Source: Pseudomonadota bacterium
Lineage (GTDB): Bacteria > Pseudomonadota > Alphaproteobacteria > Sphingomonadales > Sphingomonadaceae
Reading direction: 5' to 3'
DNA length: 64,000 bases
Assembly (NCBI GenBank): GCA_023400405.1
Contig: JAEXFD010000002.1
Coordinates: forward strand, 177,758-241,757
Positions 8,407 to 16,734 of the stretch are shown piece after piece (position 1 is the first letter of the stretch; the number at the start of each line of letters is the position of its first letter). A program made the position numbers and the translations under genes. Below the pieces are notes generated by a model. The model searched no databases, was not told the DNA's origin, and saw only the letters and a list, made by a program, of their open reading frames with translations.

Positions 8407-9198
8407 TTAGGAAGCGGCGAGGGTCACCGTGATGGTGTCCTCATAGGTGCCCGAGACGAGGCCCTTGCTCTGAGCGGGGGCGACGATGTCCATGTTGAAC
8501 GCCGAACGCCATGCGCCGCCGGTCTTGGTCGGGGTGCCGACCGCGTCGCCCGCATTCCACTTGATCTGCTGCGTGCTGGCGCCATGCGCACCGTCGCCGA
8601 CATTCACGCCCTGCCAGGTGGCGTTGAGGCCATAGGGGATGTTATCGGTGAACTGGGTGTTGTCGAACGCGCCCGGGGTGCCGTTGAGCAGCTTGCCGCC
8701 ATGGGTGGTGGTGATCGACACGGTGTTGTTGGTGTTGCAGCCGGCGGTGGCGGTGTTGAAGTTCGCCGTGATGTCGGCCGCCTGGTTGAACGCCTGCGAG
8801 ACGTTGTCGGTGCTCTGCGTGCGGATGCCGATCGTGTTCAGGCTGATCGTGTGGGTGTTGGTGCCGCCGCCGTAGAACGAGCAATCCTTGCTCACCGAGC
8901 CGGTGAGGGTGAAGGTCTGCTTGTTGGCATCGGCGCTGGCATCGGCGGTGCCGACGTCGTTCGGGGCGCTCGAATCCGAGTGGAAGCGCGAACCGCTCAG
9001 CGTCTTGAGCGCCGGGCCGCCGATCGCCTGGGTCAGGTCGTAGGCAGCGTCGGCGAGGACCGCCGCACCGCCCGTGACAGTGCCGTTGCCGCCGGTCGAG
9101 TAGGTCGAGGTGTAGGTGGTGTGCGACTGGGCCTGGGCGGTGCCCGAGACCCCCACCAGGGCAACCGCCGCAATGGCGGTCGTGAACATGAGCTTCAT
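8407..9198 (-). CDS. Major pilin-like secreted subunit, paralogue A
   Basis: 263 residues, exactly the length of its downstream paralogue, with signal peptide (TTAIAAVALVGVSGTAQAQ). It keeps the same Cys pair, the same C-terminal strand (GTYEDTITVTLAAS) and the same block order. Its N-terminal insert (about residues 25-75, STGGNGTVTGGAAVLADAAY and on) is unlike that of the paralogue. SD GAGGAAACAGTC precedes the ATG at 9198. The gene looks like one half of a recent tandem duplication in which the variable N-terminal part diverged. As first pilin in the operon it may be the main shaft subunit, but nothing in the sequence tells which of the two dominates. Confidence 0.8.
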   Translation of the reverse strand: MKLMFTTAIAAVALVGVSGTAQAQSHTTYTSTYSTGGNGTVTGGAAVLADAAYDLTQAIGGPALKTLSGSRFHSDSSAPNDVGTADASADANKQTFTLTGSVSKDCSFYGGGTNTHTISLNTIGIRTQSTDNVSQAFNQAADITANFNTATAGCNTNNTVSITTTHGGKLLNGTPGAFDNTQFTDNIPYGLNATWQGVNVGDGAHGASTQQIKWNAGDAVGTPTKTGGAWRSAFNMDIVAPAQSKGLVSGTYEDTITVTLAAS

Positions 9199-9398
9199 GA
9201 CTGTTTCCTCACTGATTGCGGGGGTCGATCGCCAATCGATCTTCCTTCCGCGGCTCCGACTGTGGGAACATCCCCTCGCGAGGGATCTTCCGATTATCCC
9301 ACCCCGAACGACCGATGTTTTTGCCGGGGCAGGCTACTCGTTCGGCAGGATACGCGCCGAATTCCTTCGGGCTGGCGCCCGGGATATCGCGTCGCCGC

Positions 9399-9974
9399 TC
9401 AGCTGGGGGCGACGGTGATGACGATGGTTTCGCCGTAGTTTCCGGCGAGCAGCCCGGCGTCGCGGCTGGGCGGATCGAGCGAGACGTTCAGGTCCATGCC
9501 GTCGAGTGCGATGCCGCCGCCGCTGGACACCACGGCGCCGCCCATCAGCTGGCGGCTGGTAAAGCTGCGCCGGACCACGCTCGACTGCGGCTTGAGCACC
9601 GGGATCGAGACGTCGAGATTGTAGGTGACCGTCCCCGCATAGGGGCCCTGGCCGTTCGGATAGAGATCGTTGGCGAGGCCGCCATGGGCTGCCTGGATCT
9701 TCATTTCGAACGGTACGTTGCAGCTGAGCGCGACCCTGGCGGTGCGGCTCAGATTGCGCCGCGTGAGATCGCCGAAGCTCATGTCGTCGATATGGCCGAG
9801 TTCGCAGAACTGGCTGATCTGGCCGTGCACGTTCAGCTCGACCCGCTTGACGTTCTCGACGCTGTCCGGACGCGCCTCCGCGCTTCCCGCACCACCGATC
9901 GTCGCGGCGATGGCGCACGCCGCTGCTGCCAGCCACGCGCCATGCGCCTGACTGCCCCCAGTTACCCCAATCAC
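9399..9974 (-). CDS. Minor pilin-like / spore-coat-U-type secreted protein
   Basis: 191 residues with an Ala-rich signal sequence (AWLAAAACAIAATIGGAGSAEA). The mature part has a Cys pair (QFCELG and LSCNVP) and a C-terminal strand (AGNYGETIVITVAPS) resembling that of the two pilins, with no long N-terminal insert. It is probably an initiator or minor subunit of the same pilus. It is first of the minus-strand genes, separated from the pilins by about 200 bases in which I see no gene. The start at 9974 is the longest option. An alternative Met inside the signal region is not available. Confidence 0.7.
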   Translation of the reverse strand: MIGVTGGSQAHGAWLAAAACAIAATIGGAGSAEARPDSVENVKRVELNVHGQISQFCELGHIDDMSFGDLTRRNLSRTARVALSCNVPFEMKIQAAHGGLANDLYPNGQGPYAGTVTYNLDVSIPVLKPQSSVVRRSFTSRQLMGGAVVSSGGGIALDGMDLNVSLDPPSRDAGLLAGNYGETIVITVAPS

Positions 9975-10377
9975 AGGTGTCCCTCCCGACCCTTACTCAA
10001 TCTTTAATACAATTTTAATCCATTATGAGTCGAATCAATTGAAGGTTAACCCGTGTCGAAACCGCACGGGCCCGCGAATCGCGGCCGGAAATCAGTATTT
10101 TATCGGATGTGCGCTCGACGCCGGCTCATGCACCGCGGAGCGCGAATCGTCGCGCGACTCGGGAAAACTTGATCCATTCTAGACGGGTTTGACCAGCCCG
10201 CTGGATACCCGTTCTGGCGGATTTGAGAGCGTCTCGGGCGTGAAGTGCGATGCGCTGCCCCGGAAACCCATTGGATTGCCGTGAGTTATTGTCTGAACGC
10301 AGCATTAACCTTGGTCTTAACCGGATCTTCAATGCCCCTGGACTAGACCAAGCCGCAAATAGCGTGAGTTCAGTCCG
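9975..10377. promoter_or_regulatory. Divergent control region of the pilus cluster
   Basis: This 403-base gap lies between two divergent gene sets and has no credible gene. The part at 9995-10050 is strikingly AT-rich for this genome (CAATCTTTAATACAATTTTA). At 10305-10322 there are two TTAACC boxes 12 bases apart, close to but not the same as the CtrA consensus (TTAA-N8-TTAA instead of N7). Both promoters of the cluster probably lie here. Confidence 0.45.
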
Positions 10378-10794
10378 ATGGCGTTCAAGACACTGAGCAA
10401 GGTCTCCGTTCTGGTCCTCTTCCTCGCGGGCTCCGCCGCTGGCGCGCAGTCCGTCTCGACGAGCAGTTTCCAGCTGCAGGTTGCGGTGCCGGTGATCTGT
10501 ACGGTCTCGCACCATGCTGCGATCAGCGCGACGGGCGACGGCTATCTGCTCGGCAACCTGCAGGAATATTGCAATTCCCCGCGCGGGTATAACCTCGCGG
10601 TCGACTATGCGCCGGGCTCGATGCGCGGCGCGGTGGTCTCGGTGGGCGACGAGCGCATCGTGCTCGACGGTTCGGGCCACAATGTCATCAGCCGTGCGAC
10701 CGGCCCGCGCATCCGCGATCGCGAGATCTTCTCCGCGCCGGGGCCTCAGGGCTTCGACACGGATCATCTGGACTTCCGCGTCGAGGCGAACTGA
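10378..10794 (+). CDS. Small secreted pilin-like protein
   Basis: 138 residues with a clear signal peptide (VSVLVLFLAGSAAGAQS). The mature protein is beta-rich and has two Cys (VICTVS and QEYCNSP), in the spacing expected for the first disulfide of a U-type subunit, and GYNLAVDYAPG after the second. The end (DHLDFRVEAN) is not the usual donor-strand C-terminus. It diverges from the pilus operon and shares its control region. A role as a pilus-associated secreted subunit is likely but not shown. Confidence 0.6.
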   Translation: MAFKTLSKVSVLVLFLAGSAAGAQSVSTSSFQLQVAVPVICTVSHHAAISATGDGYLLGNLQEYCNSPRGYNLAVDYAPGSMRGAVVSVGDERIVLDGSGHNVISRATGPRIRDREIFSAPGPQGFDTDHLDFRVEAN

Positions 10795-10874
10795 CGTGTC
10801 CGCCGCGCAGTCGTTCGCCCCGTCGATCGGCGCGCAGGGCTGATGATTCAATCCCGTCCGACGGCGACCGAAAC

Positions 10875-11177
10875 ATGCTGAGCACGCGGGATGGCGCGGA
10901 CCTGGCGGCCCTGGTCGATACCCTGATCGAAGGGCAGGCGCTGCTCGTCTCGTCGCTCTACATCGACCTGATCAATCTCGGCCTGCTGGAATCGGAGACC
11001 GCGGCGGGCAGGCTGCGCGCCTTGGCGACGCTCGCAAACAGTCCGTTGCAGCGCCACCCCGAGGCCGCAGCGGCGCTGGCCCGGCGCATGAACGACTATG
11101 CCGATGGCCTCAGCCGCACCGAGGGCGGCGGCCACGAGGCGCGCCTGCGCCTGATCCTCGGCGGCCGGAAGGATTAG
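10875..11177 (+). CDS. Conserved-looking small helical protein of unknown function
   Basis: 100 residues with no signal peptide, membrane segment or Cys. The sequence is Ala- and Leu-rich and predicted all-helical (DLAALVDTLIEGQALLVSSL, then RLRALATLANSPL). It starts 80 bases after the secreted protein gene and runs the same way, so the two may be one transcript. It is convergent with the winged-helix regulator. I do not recognise the family. A cytoplasmic regulatory or adaptor role in the pilus cluster is only a guess from position. Confidence 0.55.
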   Translation: MLSTRDGADLAALVDTLIEGQALLVSSLYIDLINLGLLESETAAGRLRALATLANSPLQRHPEAAAALARRMNDYADGLSRTEGGGHEARLRLILGGRKD

Positions 11178-11224
11178 CGGCTTCGGCCGCGCTTGGCTTG
11201 GGGGCGATGCGCGCCGCGTCAGGC

Positions 11225-11815
11225 TCAGGCCCGCCGCGCTTCCTCTTCCCCGCCCAGCACGCGGGTATCCCGGCAAAGCTCGGGCTTGAGGGCCCAGCCC
11301 TTGCTGCGGACCGATTCGAGGAATTCCGTCCCGCCGCTGATCAGCTTGAGCTTCTGGCGCAGCTTCGAAACGAAGACGTCGATCGTCGCCGCGGCCGGCT
11401 TGTTGCCGTGCGGATAGAGGGCGTCATGGATCGCCTGGCGCGAGATCGGTTCGGGCATCGCCTGCCACAGCAAGTCGAGGATCTGCTTCTCGGTATCGGT
11501 CAAGGCGATGCGCCGGCGGCCGAGGCGATAGCTGTCGTCCTCGCTCCGGTGCACCAGCGTGCCGGCAAAGCCGTCCCGCTTGCCGCGCCGCTTCGCGGTA
11601 TTTTCGAGCGCGGCGACGACCATGCTGACCAGTTCGTCGCGATGCGATTCGAGGACTTCCTGGATCGGCGTGGCCGAGCTCGTTTCGACCCCCGGCTCGC
11701 GCAACGCGTCCTTCACCTGGGACAGCGACTGCTCGAGCGCGTCGAGCGCGCGGCGGCTCGCGGCGAGTTCGGCCTCGCACTTCTTCAGCAGGGAGGGCAG
11801 CTCCTTTTGGCCCAC
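11225..11815 (-). CDS. Receiver-less OmpR-type winged-helix regulator
   Basis: About 196 residues. The N-terminal 50 residues (LKKCEAELAASRRALDALEQ) form a predicted coiled coil. A middle helical part follows, then a C-terminal OmpR/PhoB-type winged helix: RRIALTDTEKQILDLLWQAM, ISRQAIHDALYP, TIDVFVSKLRQKLK and SVRSKGWAL. The recognition-helix block TIDVFVSKLRQKL is typical. There is no phospho-acceptor domain and no membrane segment, so the signal is not a standard phosphorelay. TTG 11824 and GTG 11815 are both possible starts; GTG has GGAG about ten bases upstream. Its place beside the pilus genes suggests that it controls them. Confidence 0.78.
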   Translation of the reverse strand: MGQKELPSLLKKCEAELAASRRALDALEQSLSQVKDALREPGVETSSATPIQEVLESHRDELVSMVVAALENTAKRRGKRDGFAGTLVHRSEDDSYRLGRRRIALTDTEKQILDLLWQAMPEPISRQAIHDALYPHGNKPAAATIDVFVSKLRQKLKLISGGTEFLESVRSKGWALKPELCRDTRVLGGEEEARRA

Positions 11816-12229
11816 GGCCGGCAATCTCCGAAAATGCAGTGCGCTTCATGGGGCCGAGTTCGTTCCCAATCCGTAAAGGCGATCGCGCATATGTGAGGCC
11901 GGCGCGCGTCCCGTACGAAGCACAGCTCGGGCCCGCGCAGTTTCGCAATTGCCTGATCTCGCGCGCTATTTAGCATCGAACCTATGCCTGGCTTGGCGAT
12001 TTACTACTCACACTGCCCGAACTCATGCCGAGTCGTGCAGGAATCTCCATGAATGGTGGCAATAGCGCCGCCGAGGAGCACTTGAACCGGTTCAGTCGAT
12101 CGACCTTGCACCTCGATAAAGGCGAAGACCCGCGACAAAAGTCGTAGTTCCCGCGCACTATTGCGAGCTGATACGCTGCTGCGGTGCCGATTGCGGCACG
12201 ATGGACTCAGGCGAGCAAGGCAGCGTCTC
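11816..12229. other. Intergenic stretch without a recognised gene
   Basis: About 410 bases between the divergent winged-helix regulator and the esterase. Short frames exist on the minus strand, but none has a ribosome site together with a plausible protein. It should hold both promoters. I see no clear -35/-10 pair, repeat or RNA gene. Confidence 0.4.
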
Positions 12230-13162
12230 GTGCAGCGATCGACCCCTTTATCCGAACGCGCCATTCCGCTCCTGGCGGGCATGGCGCTGGCAGCGGTGTC
12301 GCTCGCGTTCGGATCGACGGCGAAGGCCCAGTCGGTCCCCCCGCCGATTCCGCTCTGGCCGAACGGGGCACCGGGCTCGGAGGCGCGGCGCAGCGAGCCG
12401 GAACGCATCGACAACAGCTATGTCAGCAATGTCCACCAGCCCTCGCTCACCGTGTTCCGCGCCGATCCGGCCCATGCGAACGGGGTTGGGATCATCGTCA
12501 TTCCCGGCGGCGGCCATCGCATGCTCGTCTGGATCAACGAAGGCGTGGTTCCCGCCCGTGCGCTCAATCGCTTCGGGATCACGGTCTTCGTGCTTAAATA
12601 TCGCCTCGCCCGCGAACCGGGCTCGACCTACTCGATCGAGCGCGATGCCGCCGCCGATGCGACGCGCGCCGTGCGCTGGGTCCGTGCCCATGCTGCGGAA
12701 TATGGCGTCGATCCGCACCGGATCGGGCTGATGGGCTTTTCCGCCGGCGGCGAGCTGGTGGCGCTCGAAGCCGACAATCCGGAAGGCACTCGCGCCGCAG
12801 CCGCCGATGCCGTCGATCGGCAGAGCGCCCGCCCCGATTTCCAGGTCCTGGTCTATCCGGGGCCGCTCGGCATTCCCGGCAAGGCAGTGGCCGGGGCGCC
12901 GCCCGCCTTTCTTGCGGCCGGCACGCTCGACGCCTGCTGCGCGGCGCCGACGCTGGCGCTCTACCAGCAACTCCGCGCGGCGGGCGTCTCGGCCGAGCTC
13001 CATCTGTTCGCGGATACCGGCCACGGCTTCAACCTGGCGATGCATTCCGAGCGGCTCTCGCTCCAGCACTGGCCCGATCGGCTGCACGATTGGCTGAGCG
13101 ACGGCGGCTGGCTCGTGCCCGGCGGTGGAAGCAGGGCGACCCCGAGCAGCACGACGCCATGA
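12230..13162 (+). CDS. Secreted alpha/beta-hydrolase, carbohydrate-esterase-like
   Basis: 310 residues from GTG 12230, the start that directly precedes a signal peptide (AIPLLAGMALAAVSLAFGST, then AKAQS). The frame is open further upstream, but that part is Arg-rich and not protein-like. The catalytic Ser is in GFSAGGE, the His in DTGHGF near the C-terminus, the acid probably in AGTLDAC, and the oxyanion region is PGGGHRML. The opening VPPPIPLWPNGAPGSE is common in periplasmic esterases found with hemicellulose or pectin genes. The stop at 13160-13162 overlaps an upstream Met option of the next gene. The exact substrate (acetyl or other acyl group on sugars) is not readable. Confidence 0.78.
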   Translation: MQRSTPLSERAIPLLAGMALAAVSLAFGSTAKAQSVPPPIPLWPNGAPGSEARRSEPERIDNSYVSNVHQPSLTVFRADPAHANGVGIIVIPGGGHRMLVWINEGVVPARALNRFGITVFVLKYRLAREPGSTYSIERDAAADATRAVRWVRAHAAEYGVDPHRIGLMGFSAGGELVALEADNPEGTRAAAADAVDRQSARPDFQVLVYPGPLGIPGKAVAGAPPAFLAAGTLDACCAAPTLALYQQLRAAGVSAELHLFADTGHGFNLAMHSERLSLQHWPDRLHDWLSDGGWLVPGGGSRATPSSTTP

Positions 13163-13209
13163 AGCGGGCAATCCCGTCCGCGACCTCGAACATCGATGGA
13201 GTGAACCGC

Positions 13210-14307
13210 ATGGAACTGGCCCGACGCGATCTTCTCCTCGCCGCCGCATCGGGCGCGTTCCTGTCCAGCGGGATCGCCCGTGCCGCGCCGGAACGGCGGC
13301 TCGGCTATGCGATCGTCGGCCTCGGTACCTACGGGTTGGGCGTGATCATCCCGCAATTCGCCCATTGCGCGCACAGCCGTCTCGCGGCGATGGTCAGCGG
13401 CGATCCGGCCAAGGCGCGCCGGGTGGCGGCGGAGCACGGCCTGCCGGAACGCTCGATCTATTCCTATGACAGCTTCGACCGGATCCGCGACAATCCCGAT
13501 GTCGATATCGTCTATGTCTGCCTGCCCAATTCGATGCATGCCGATTATGTCATCCGCGCCGCCCGGGCCGGCAAGCATGTGATGTGCGAAAAGCCGATGG
13601 CGGTCTCGGTCGCCGAATGCGAGGCGATGATCGCGGCGTGCAAGGCCGCGAAGCGCAAGCTGATGATCGGCTATCGCTGCCATTTCGAGCCGTTCAACCT
13701 CGAGGCGATGCGGCTGGCGCGCAGCGGGGCGGCGGGCAGGATCCGCTATGTCCGCTCCGAACATGGCTTCGTCCAGCGCGATCCGTCGAAATGGCGGCTG
13801 AAGCGCGCGCTTTCGGGCGGGGGCTCGCTGATGGACATGGGCATCTACTCGCTGCAGGCGGCGCGCTACATGACCGGGGAAGAGCCGATCGCGGTGCAGG
13901 CCCTCGAATCGACCGACCGCAGCGATCCGCGCTTCCATGAGGTGGAGGACCAGATCGACTGGCAACTCCTGTTCCCTTCAGGGGCCGTCGCGGCGTGCAA
14001 GTCGATGTACAGCGCCAATCAGAACCACATCATCGCGATGGGCGACACGGGCCGGATCGAGTTGGAGCCGGCGACCCGCTATGACGGCAATCGCCTGTGG
14101 ACGGGCCGCGACGGACGCGAGAACGAAGTGCCGAGCCCGCCGCCGGGGCCCGGCCAGACCCAATTTGCCGGGCAACTCGATCACCTGGCCGACTGCATCG
14201 CCACCGGACGCGAGCCGATCGTCTCGGGAGAAGAGGGGCTGCGCGACATGCGGATCATCGAAGCGATCTATCGCTCCGCCCGCGAAGGCCGGACGATCCG
14301 GCTGTGA
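13210..14307 (+). CDS. Tat-exported GFO/IDH/MocA oxidoreductase
   Basis: 365 residues from ATG 13210, chosen because GGAG lies eight bases upstream and because it opens with a twin-arginine signal (LARRDLLLAAASGAF). The Rossmann segment is GYAIVGLGTYGLGV. CEKPMAV at about residues 130-136 carries the catalytic Lys of the family, and the second domain follows (SGGGSLMDMGIYSLQAARYM). The Tat signal plus this architecture resembles the periplasmic glucose-fructose oxidoreductase of Zymomonas, which keeps its NADP bound. Export with bound cofactor is known for that relative and inferred here. The stop overlaps the cupin gene's GTG as GTGA. Confidence 0.88.
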   Translation: MELARRDLLLAAASGAFLSSGIARAAPERRLGYAIVGLGTYGLGVIIPQFAHCAHSRLAAMVSGDPAKARRVAAEHGLPERSIYSYDSFDRIRDNPDVDIVYVCLPNSMHADYVIRAARAGKHVMCEKPMAVSVAECEAMIAACKAAKRKLMIGYRCHFEPFNLEAMRLARSGAAGRIRYVRSEHGFVQRDPSKWRLKRALSGGGSLMDMGIYSLQAARYMTGEEPIAVQALESTDRSDPRFHEVEDQIDWQLLFPSGAVAACKSMYSANQNHIIAMGDTGRIELEPATRYDGNRLWTGRDGRENEVPSPPPGPGQTQFAGQLDHLADCIATGREPIVSGEEGLRDMRIIEAIYRSAREGRTIRL

Positions 14308-14780
14308 AGCGCCTGCTCGCCGCGCTCGCAATGCTCGCCCCTTGCCCGGCGCTGGCGCAGGCCGGCGCCGACCCGGCGTCCTTCGCCTCGTCGGCGGAGG
14401 TGCAGGCCCAGATCGAGGCGATGCGCGAGGCGTTGAAGCCGGGGCAGGGCTTTGCCTGGCGGCCGCTCGTGCGCGGCGGCGCGGCGGTCGCGGCGCTCGA
14501 ATATTGGACCCGGCCGGGCAAGCCTGCCGTGCACCCCGATCAGGCCGAATATGTCGTTGTCGTCGCCGGCTCGGGCACGATGCTGTCGGGTGGCCGGCTG
14601 GTCGATCCGGCCGAGACCAATCCGACGCTGATCGAAGGCGCCAGGATCGAAGGCGGAACGACCCGGATGCTGCGTCGCGGCGACGTTTTCCTCGTTCCCG
14701 CGGGAACGCCGCACTGGTTCGGAGTCACCGGCGATCGGCTGGTGCTGCTCGGCACCAAGATCGATCAGCCCCGCCGCTGA
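14304..14780 (+). CDS. Secreted cupin-domain protein
   Basis: 158 residues from GTG 14304, which overlaps the previous stop. A signal peptide (LLAALAMLAPCPALAQA) is followed by a single cupin barrel: KPAVHPDQAEYVVVVAGSGT, then GDVFLVPAGTPHWFGVTGD. The metal-ligand positions of the first cupin motif are partly changed (only one His in KPAVHPDQAE), while PAGTPHWF keeps the motif-2 His. It is coupled to the esterase and the oxidoreductase and so probably acts in the periplasm on the same sugar or acid. The substrate is unknown. It might be non-catalytic, a sugar-binding cupin. Confidence 0.75.
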   Translation: MKRLLAALAMLAPCPALAQAGADPASFASSAEVQAQIEAMREALKPGQGFAWRPLVRGGAAVAALEYWTRPGKPAVHPDQAEYVVVVAGSGTMLSGGRLVDPAETNPTLIEGARIEGGTTRMLRRGDVFLVPAGTPHWFGVTGDRLVLLGTKIDQPRR

Positions 14781-14789
14781 GCGCGCGCT

Positions 14790-15893
14790 TCAGCCTCCCT
14801 CGTCGATCAGCACCGACTGCACCGGTCGCCGAAGCGAGAAGGGCAGGGCGGGCCCGTACCCGAAGCGCAGGACAAGGTCCGGCCGCTTGCCGGGCGCGCC
14901 GACCTCGCGGGCAAGCGCGTCTCGCAGTGCGGGGACTTCGATCGGCTGGTTGAGGAAGGCGTGACGCAGGCCCAGGCTGGTCGCCGTCAGCATGAATCGC
15001 TGGCAGGCGCGGCCGACCTGGATCCAATGGTCGCGATCGGCCCCCGCGCCGACGAAGACCGCGAGGCCGGCGGAGGAGGCGATGTGGCGGGCATAGCGCG
15101 CATTGTCGGATCGTGCCGTGAAGAACAGGTCGAGCGCCGGCTTGCCGAGCCAGCTGGGCAGCACCGGATTGCCGCTGGCAGCGGAATAGAGCCCGTCTCC
15201 GTGCGCCATCGCGGCGCGCGGATTGAAGCGCAGCCAGTGCCGGAGCTCGCGGATGAACGCCGGATCGCCGAGCTGCGCCGCATTGCCGGCAAGGACGAGG
15301 TCGCGGATGCGATTGATCCGCGGGCGATCCGTGATCAGCATCAGGTCGACGCCGGGCATCGCAGCGGCCGCCGCCAGCCGACCGAGCAGGTTCGCGGCAA
15401 CGGCGCGACCGTCATACACGCCACGGGTCGATTGGCGCCGGGGAATGGCCGCAAGCAGCGGGTCCGGCCGGGCCGGGCCGTGACGGAAGGCGTAGCGGAG
15501 GCCCGCGGCATCTTCGGCGGCGGTCAGCTCGCCGGGTCGCCCCGATCCTGCCGCCGCGATGGCAAGGTTCTCGCCCGCGCATCCCAGGCTGACGAACAAG
15601 TGATGATCGTCCGGATCGACGATCGGCGTGCGCCGGGTGAAGTCGGGCAGCAGGTCGATCGCCTCGGCTCCGATGCGGAAGCGCCAGGGCTGGGTGTTGT
15701 GGCCGTTCGCCGCCAGGGTGGCATAGCGGATGAGGTCGGCTGGCGGCGGATCGCTGGGCAGCGGGGCGCGAAGCCGGGCCGCCGCCGCGGCATAGGCGCG
15801 GGGCGATCCCTCACTCGCGATCGAGGCGCCGACGCCCAGGCCGAGCAGGGCGGCCGTTCCGCCGGCACCGATCAGCAGGCTGCGCCTGTCCAT
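14790..15893 (-). CDS. Tat-exported nitroreductase-like (Acg family) protein
   Basis: 367 residues from ATG 15893, which has AAAGGGGG upstream and begins MDRRSLLIGAGGTAALLG, a twin-arginine signal. Nitroreductase-fold marks are TLAANGHNTQPWRF (FMN phosphate region), RRQSTRGVYDGR in the middle and GLRHAFLNQP near the C-terminus. Proteins of this class (related to mycobacterial Acg) may bind flavin without clear NAD(P)H-linked activity. Two half-length FMN domains seem fused in one chain. It is convergent with the cupin gene, ten bases away, and faces the TetR gene upstream. Confidence 0.78.
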   Translation of the reverse strand: MDRRSLLIGAGGTAALLGLGVGASIASEGSPRAYAAAAARLRAPLPSDPPPADLIRYATLAANGHNTQPWRFRIGAEAIDLLPDFTRRTPIVDPDDHHLFVSLGCAGENLAIAAAGSGRPGELTAAEDAAGLRYAFRHGPARPDPLLAAIPRRQSTRGVYDGRAVAANLLGRLAAAAAMPGVDLMLITDRPRINRIRDLVLAGNAAQLGDPAFIRELRHWLRFNPRAAMAHGDGLYSAASGNPVLPSWLGKPALDLFFTARSDNARYARHIASSAGLAVFVGAGADRDHWIQVGRACQRFMLTATSLGLRHAFLNQPIEVPALRDALAREVGAPGKRPDLVLRFGYGPALPFSLRRPVQSVLIDEGG

Positions 15894-15978
15894 GAAGCTG
15901 CCCCCTTTCCACGACGGCGGTCCTGAGCGGACTAGCGGGCGCATCGGCGCCGCGGCATCGGGAATGTCCCGGACGCGC

Positions 15979-16563
15979 TCAGGCCAGCGCGGTTTCGAAC
16001 AGGGTCACGAGCCGCCGTTCGAGCTCGCCCGGGTCGGCGCTGCAGATCGGATCGAGCTGCATCGCCGAACGCAGGATGCTGCTGCCCATCAGCAGGGCGA
16101 GGCACAAGGTGACGCGCATCTCCGCGTCCTTGCCGCCGATCAGCGCCGCCGCCGGTCCCAATATGTCTTCGTCGATCACTTCGCGCAGAATCTGGCTCGC
16201 CTTGGGCGAGGAGGCCGATCGCAGCACGATCAGCAATTGCTCGGTCTTGTCGTCGATTTCGGCAGGATCGCTGCCATGCTTGTCCATCAGCAGGGCGGCG
16301 AAATGCGCCGGCAACTGGTCGCGCTCGACGCCCTCGAGGAAGTCGTCATCGTCGTCGCGCACCGCCTCTTTGAACAGCGCTTCCTTGCTGCCGAAATAGC
16401 GGCTGACCAGCGCCGGATCGACGCCCGCGTCGCCTGCGATTTCGCGCAGCCCGACATGTTCGTAACTTTCGCGCGCGAAATGGCGGCGCGCCGAGGCGAG
16501 GATCGCCTGTCGCGTCGCGGCCGCGTTGCGCGATCGCGGCGCTGCCTGGACGGGTGGGATCAT
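15979..16563 (-). CDS. TetR/AcrR family regulator
   Basis: 194 residues. The N-terminal helix-turn-helix is standard: TRQAILASARRHFARESYEH, then VGLREIAGDAGVDPALVSRYFGSKEALF. The C-terminal ligand domain has no recognisable specificity. It is transcribed divergently from the RND efflux operon across a 171-base gap, the classic arrangement for a repressor of that pump. Repression of the adjacent operon and of itself is inferred from this. Its N-terminal extension (MIPPVQAAPRSRN) is short, so the start is probably right. Confidence 0.9.
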   Translation of the reverse strand: MIPPVQAAPRSRNAAATRQAILASARRHFARESYEHVGLREIAGDAGVDPALVSRYFGSKEALFKEAVRDDDDDFLEGVERDQLPAHFAALLMDKHGSDPAEIDDKTEQLLIVLRSASSPKASQILREVIDEDILGPAAALIGGKDAEMRVTLCLALLMGSSILRSAMQLDPICSADPGELERRLVTLFETALA

Positions 16564-16628
16564 GGAGCAACCCTTATCATGCTTCTCGGCGCCGTCTTAT
16601 CAGGGAATGGACGTAAAGTCATCGGTTG

Positions 16629-16657
16629 TTGACAAAGCGCGGCGCCGGGCCTAGCGA
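16629..16657 (+). promoter_or_regulatory. Candidate promoter of the RND operon
   Basis: A perfect TTGACA (16629-16634), a 17-base spacer and a weak TAGCGA (16652-16657) stand 78 bases before the adaptor gene. The -10 is poor, so this may need an activator or simply be weak when repressed. Confidence 0.35.
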
Positions 16658-16734
16658 CCCCGAATGGGCACCGTTTCCGCAGAGTAACGGACCCGGGAGG
16701 ATGTCCGATCGGACCCCGATCCAGGAACGCGCGC

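Noticed and set aside
7843..9438. 531-codon plus-strand frame across both pilin genes
   Set aside because: Shows the same repeated blocks as the pilins in antisense. It has no start site, and the pilins have signal peptides and good ribosome sites.
11785..11976. 63-codon minus-strand frame before the winged-helix regulator
   Set aside because: Overlaps the regulator in another frame and has no ribosome site; it is more likely part of the leader region.
12004..12414. 136-codon minus-strand frame upstream of the esterase
   Set aside because: No ribosome site, a Ser/Arg-rich sequence with no domain, and it overlaps the esterase signal peptide.
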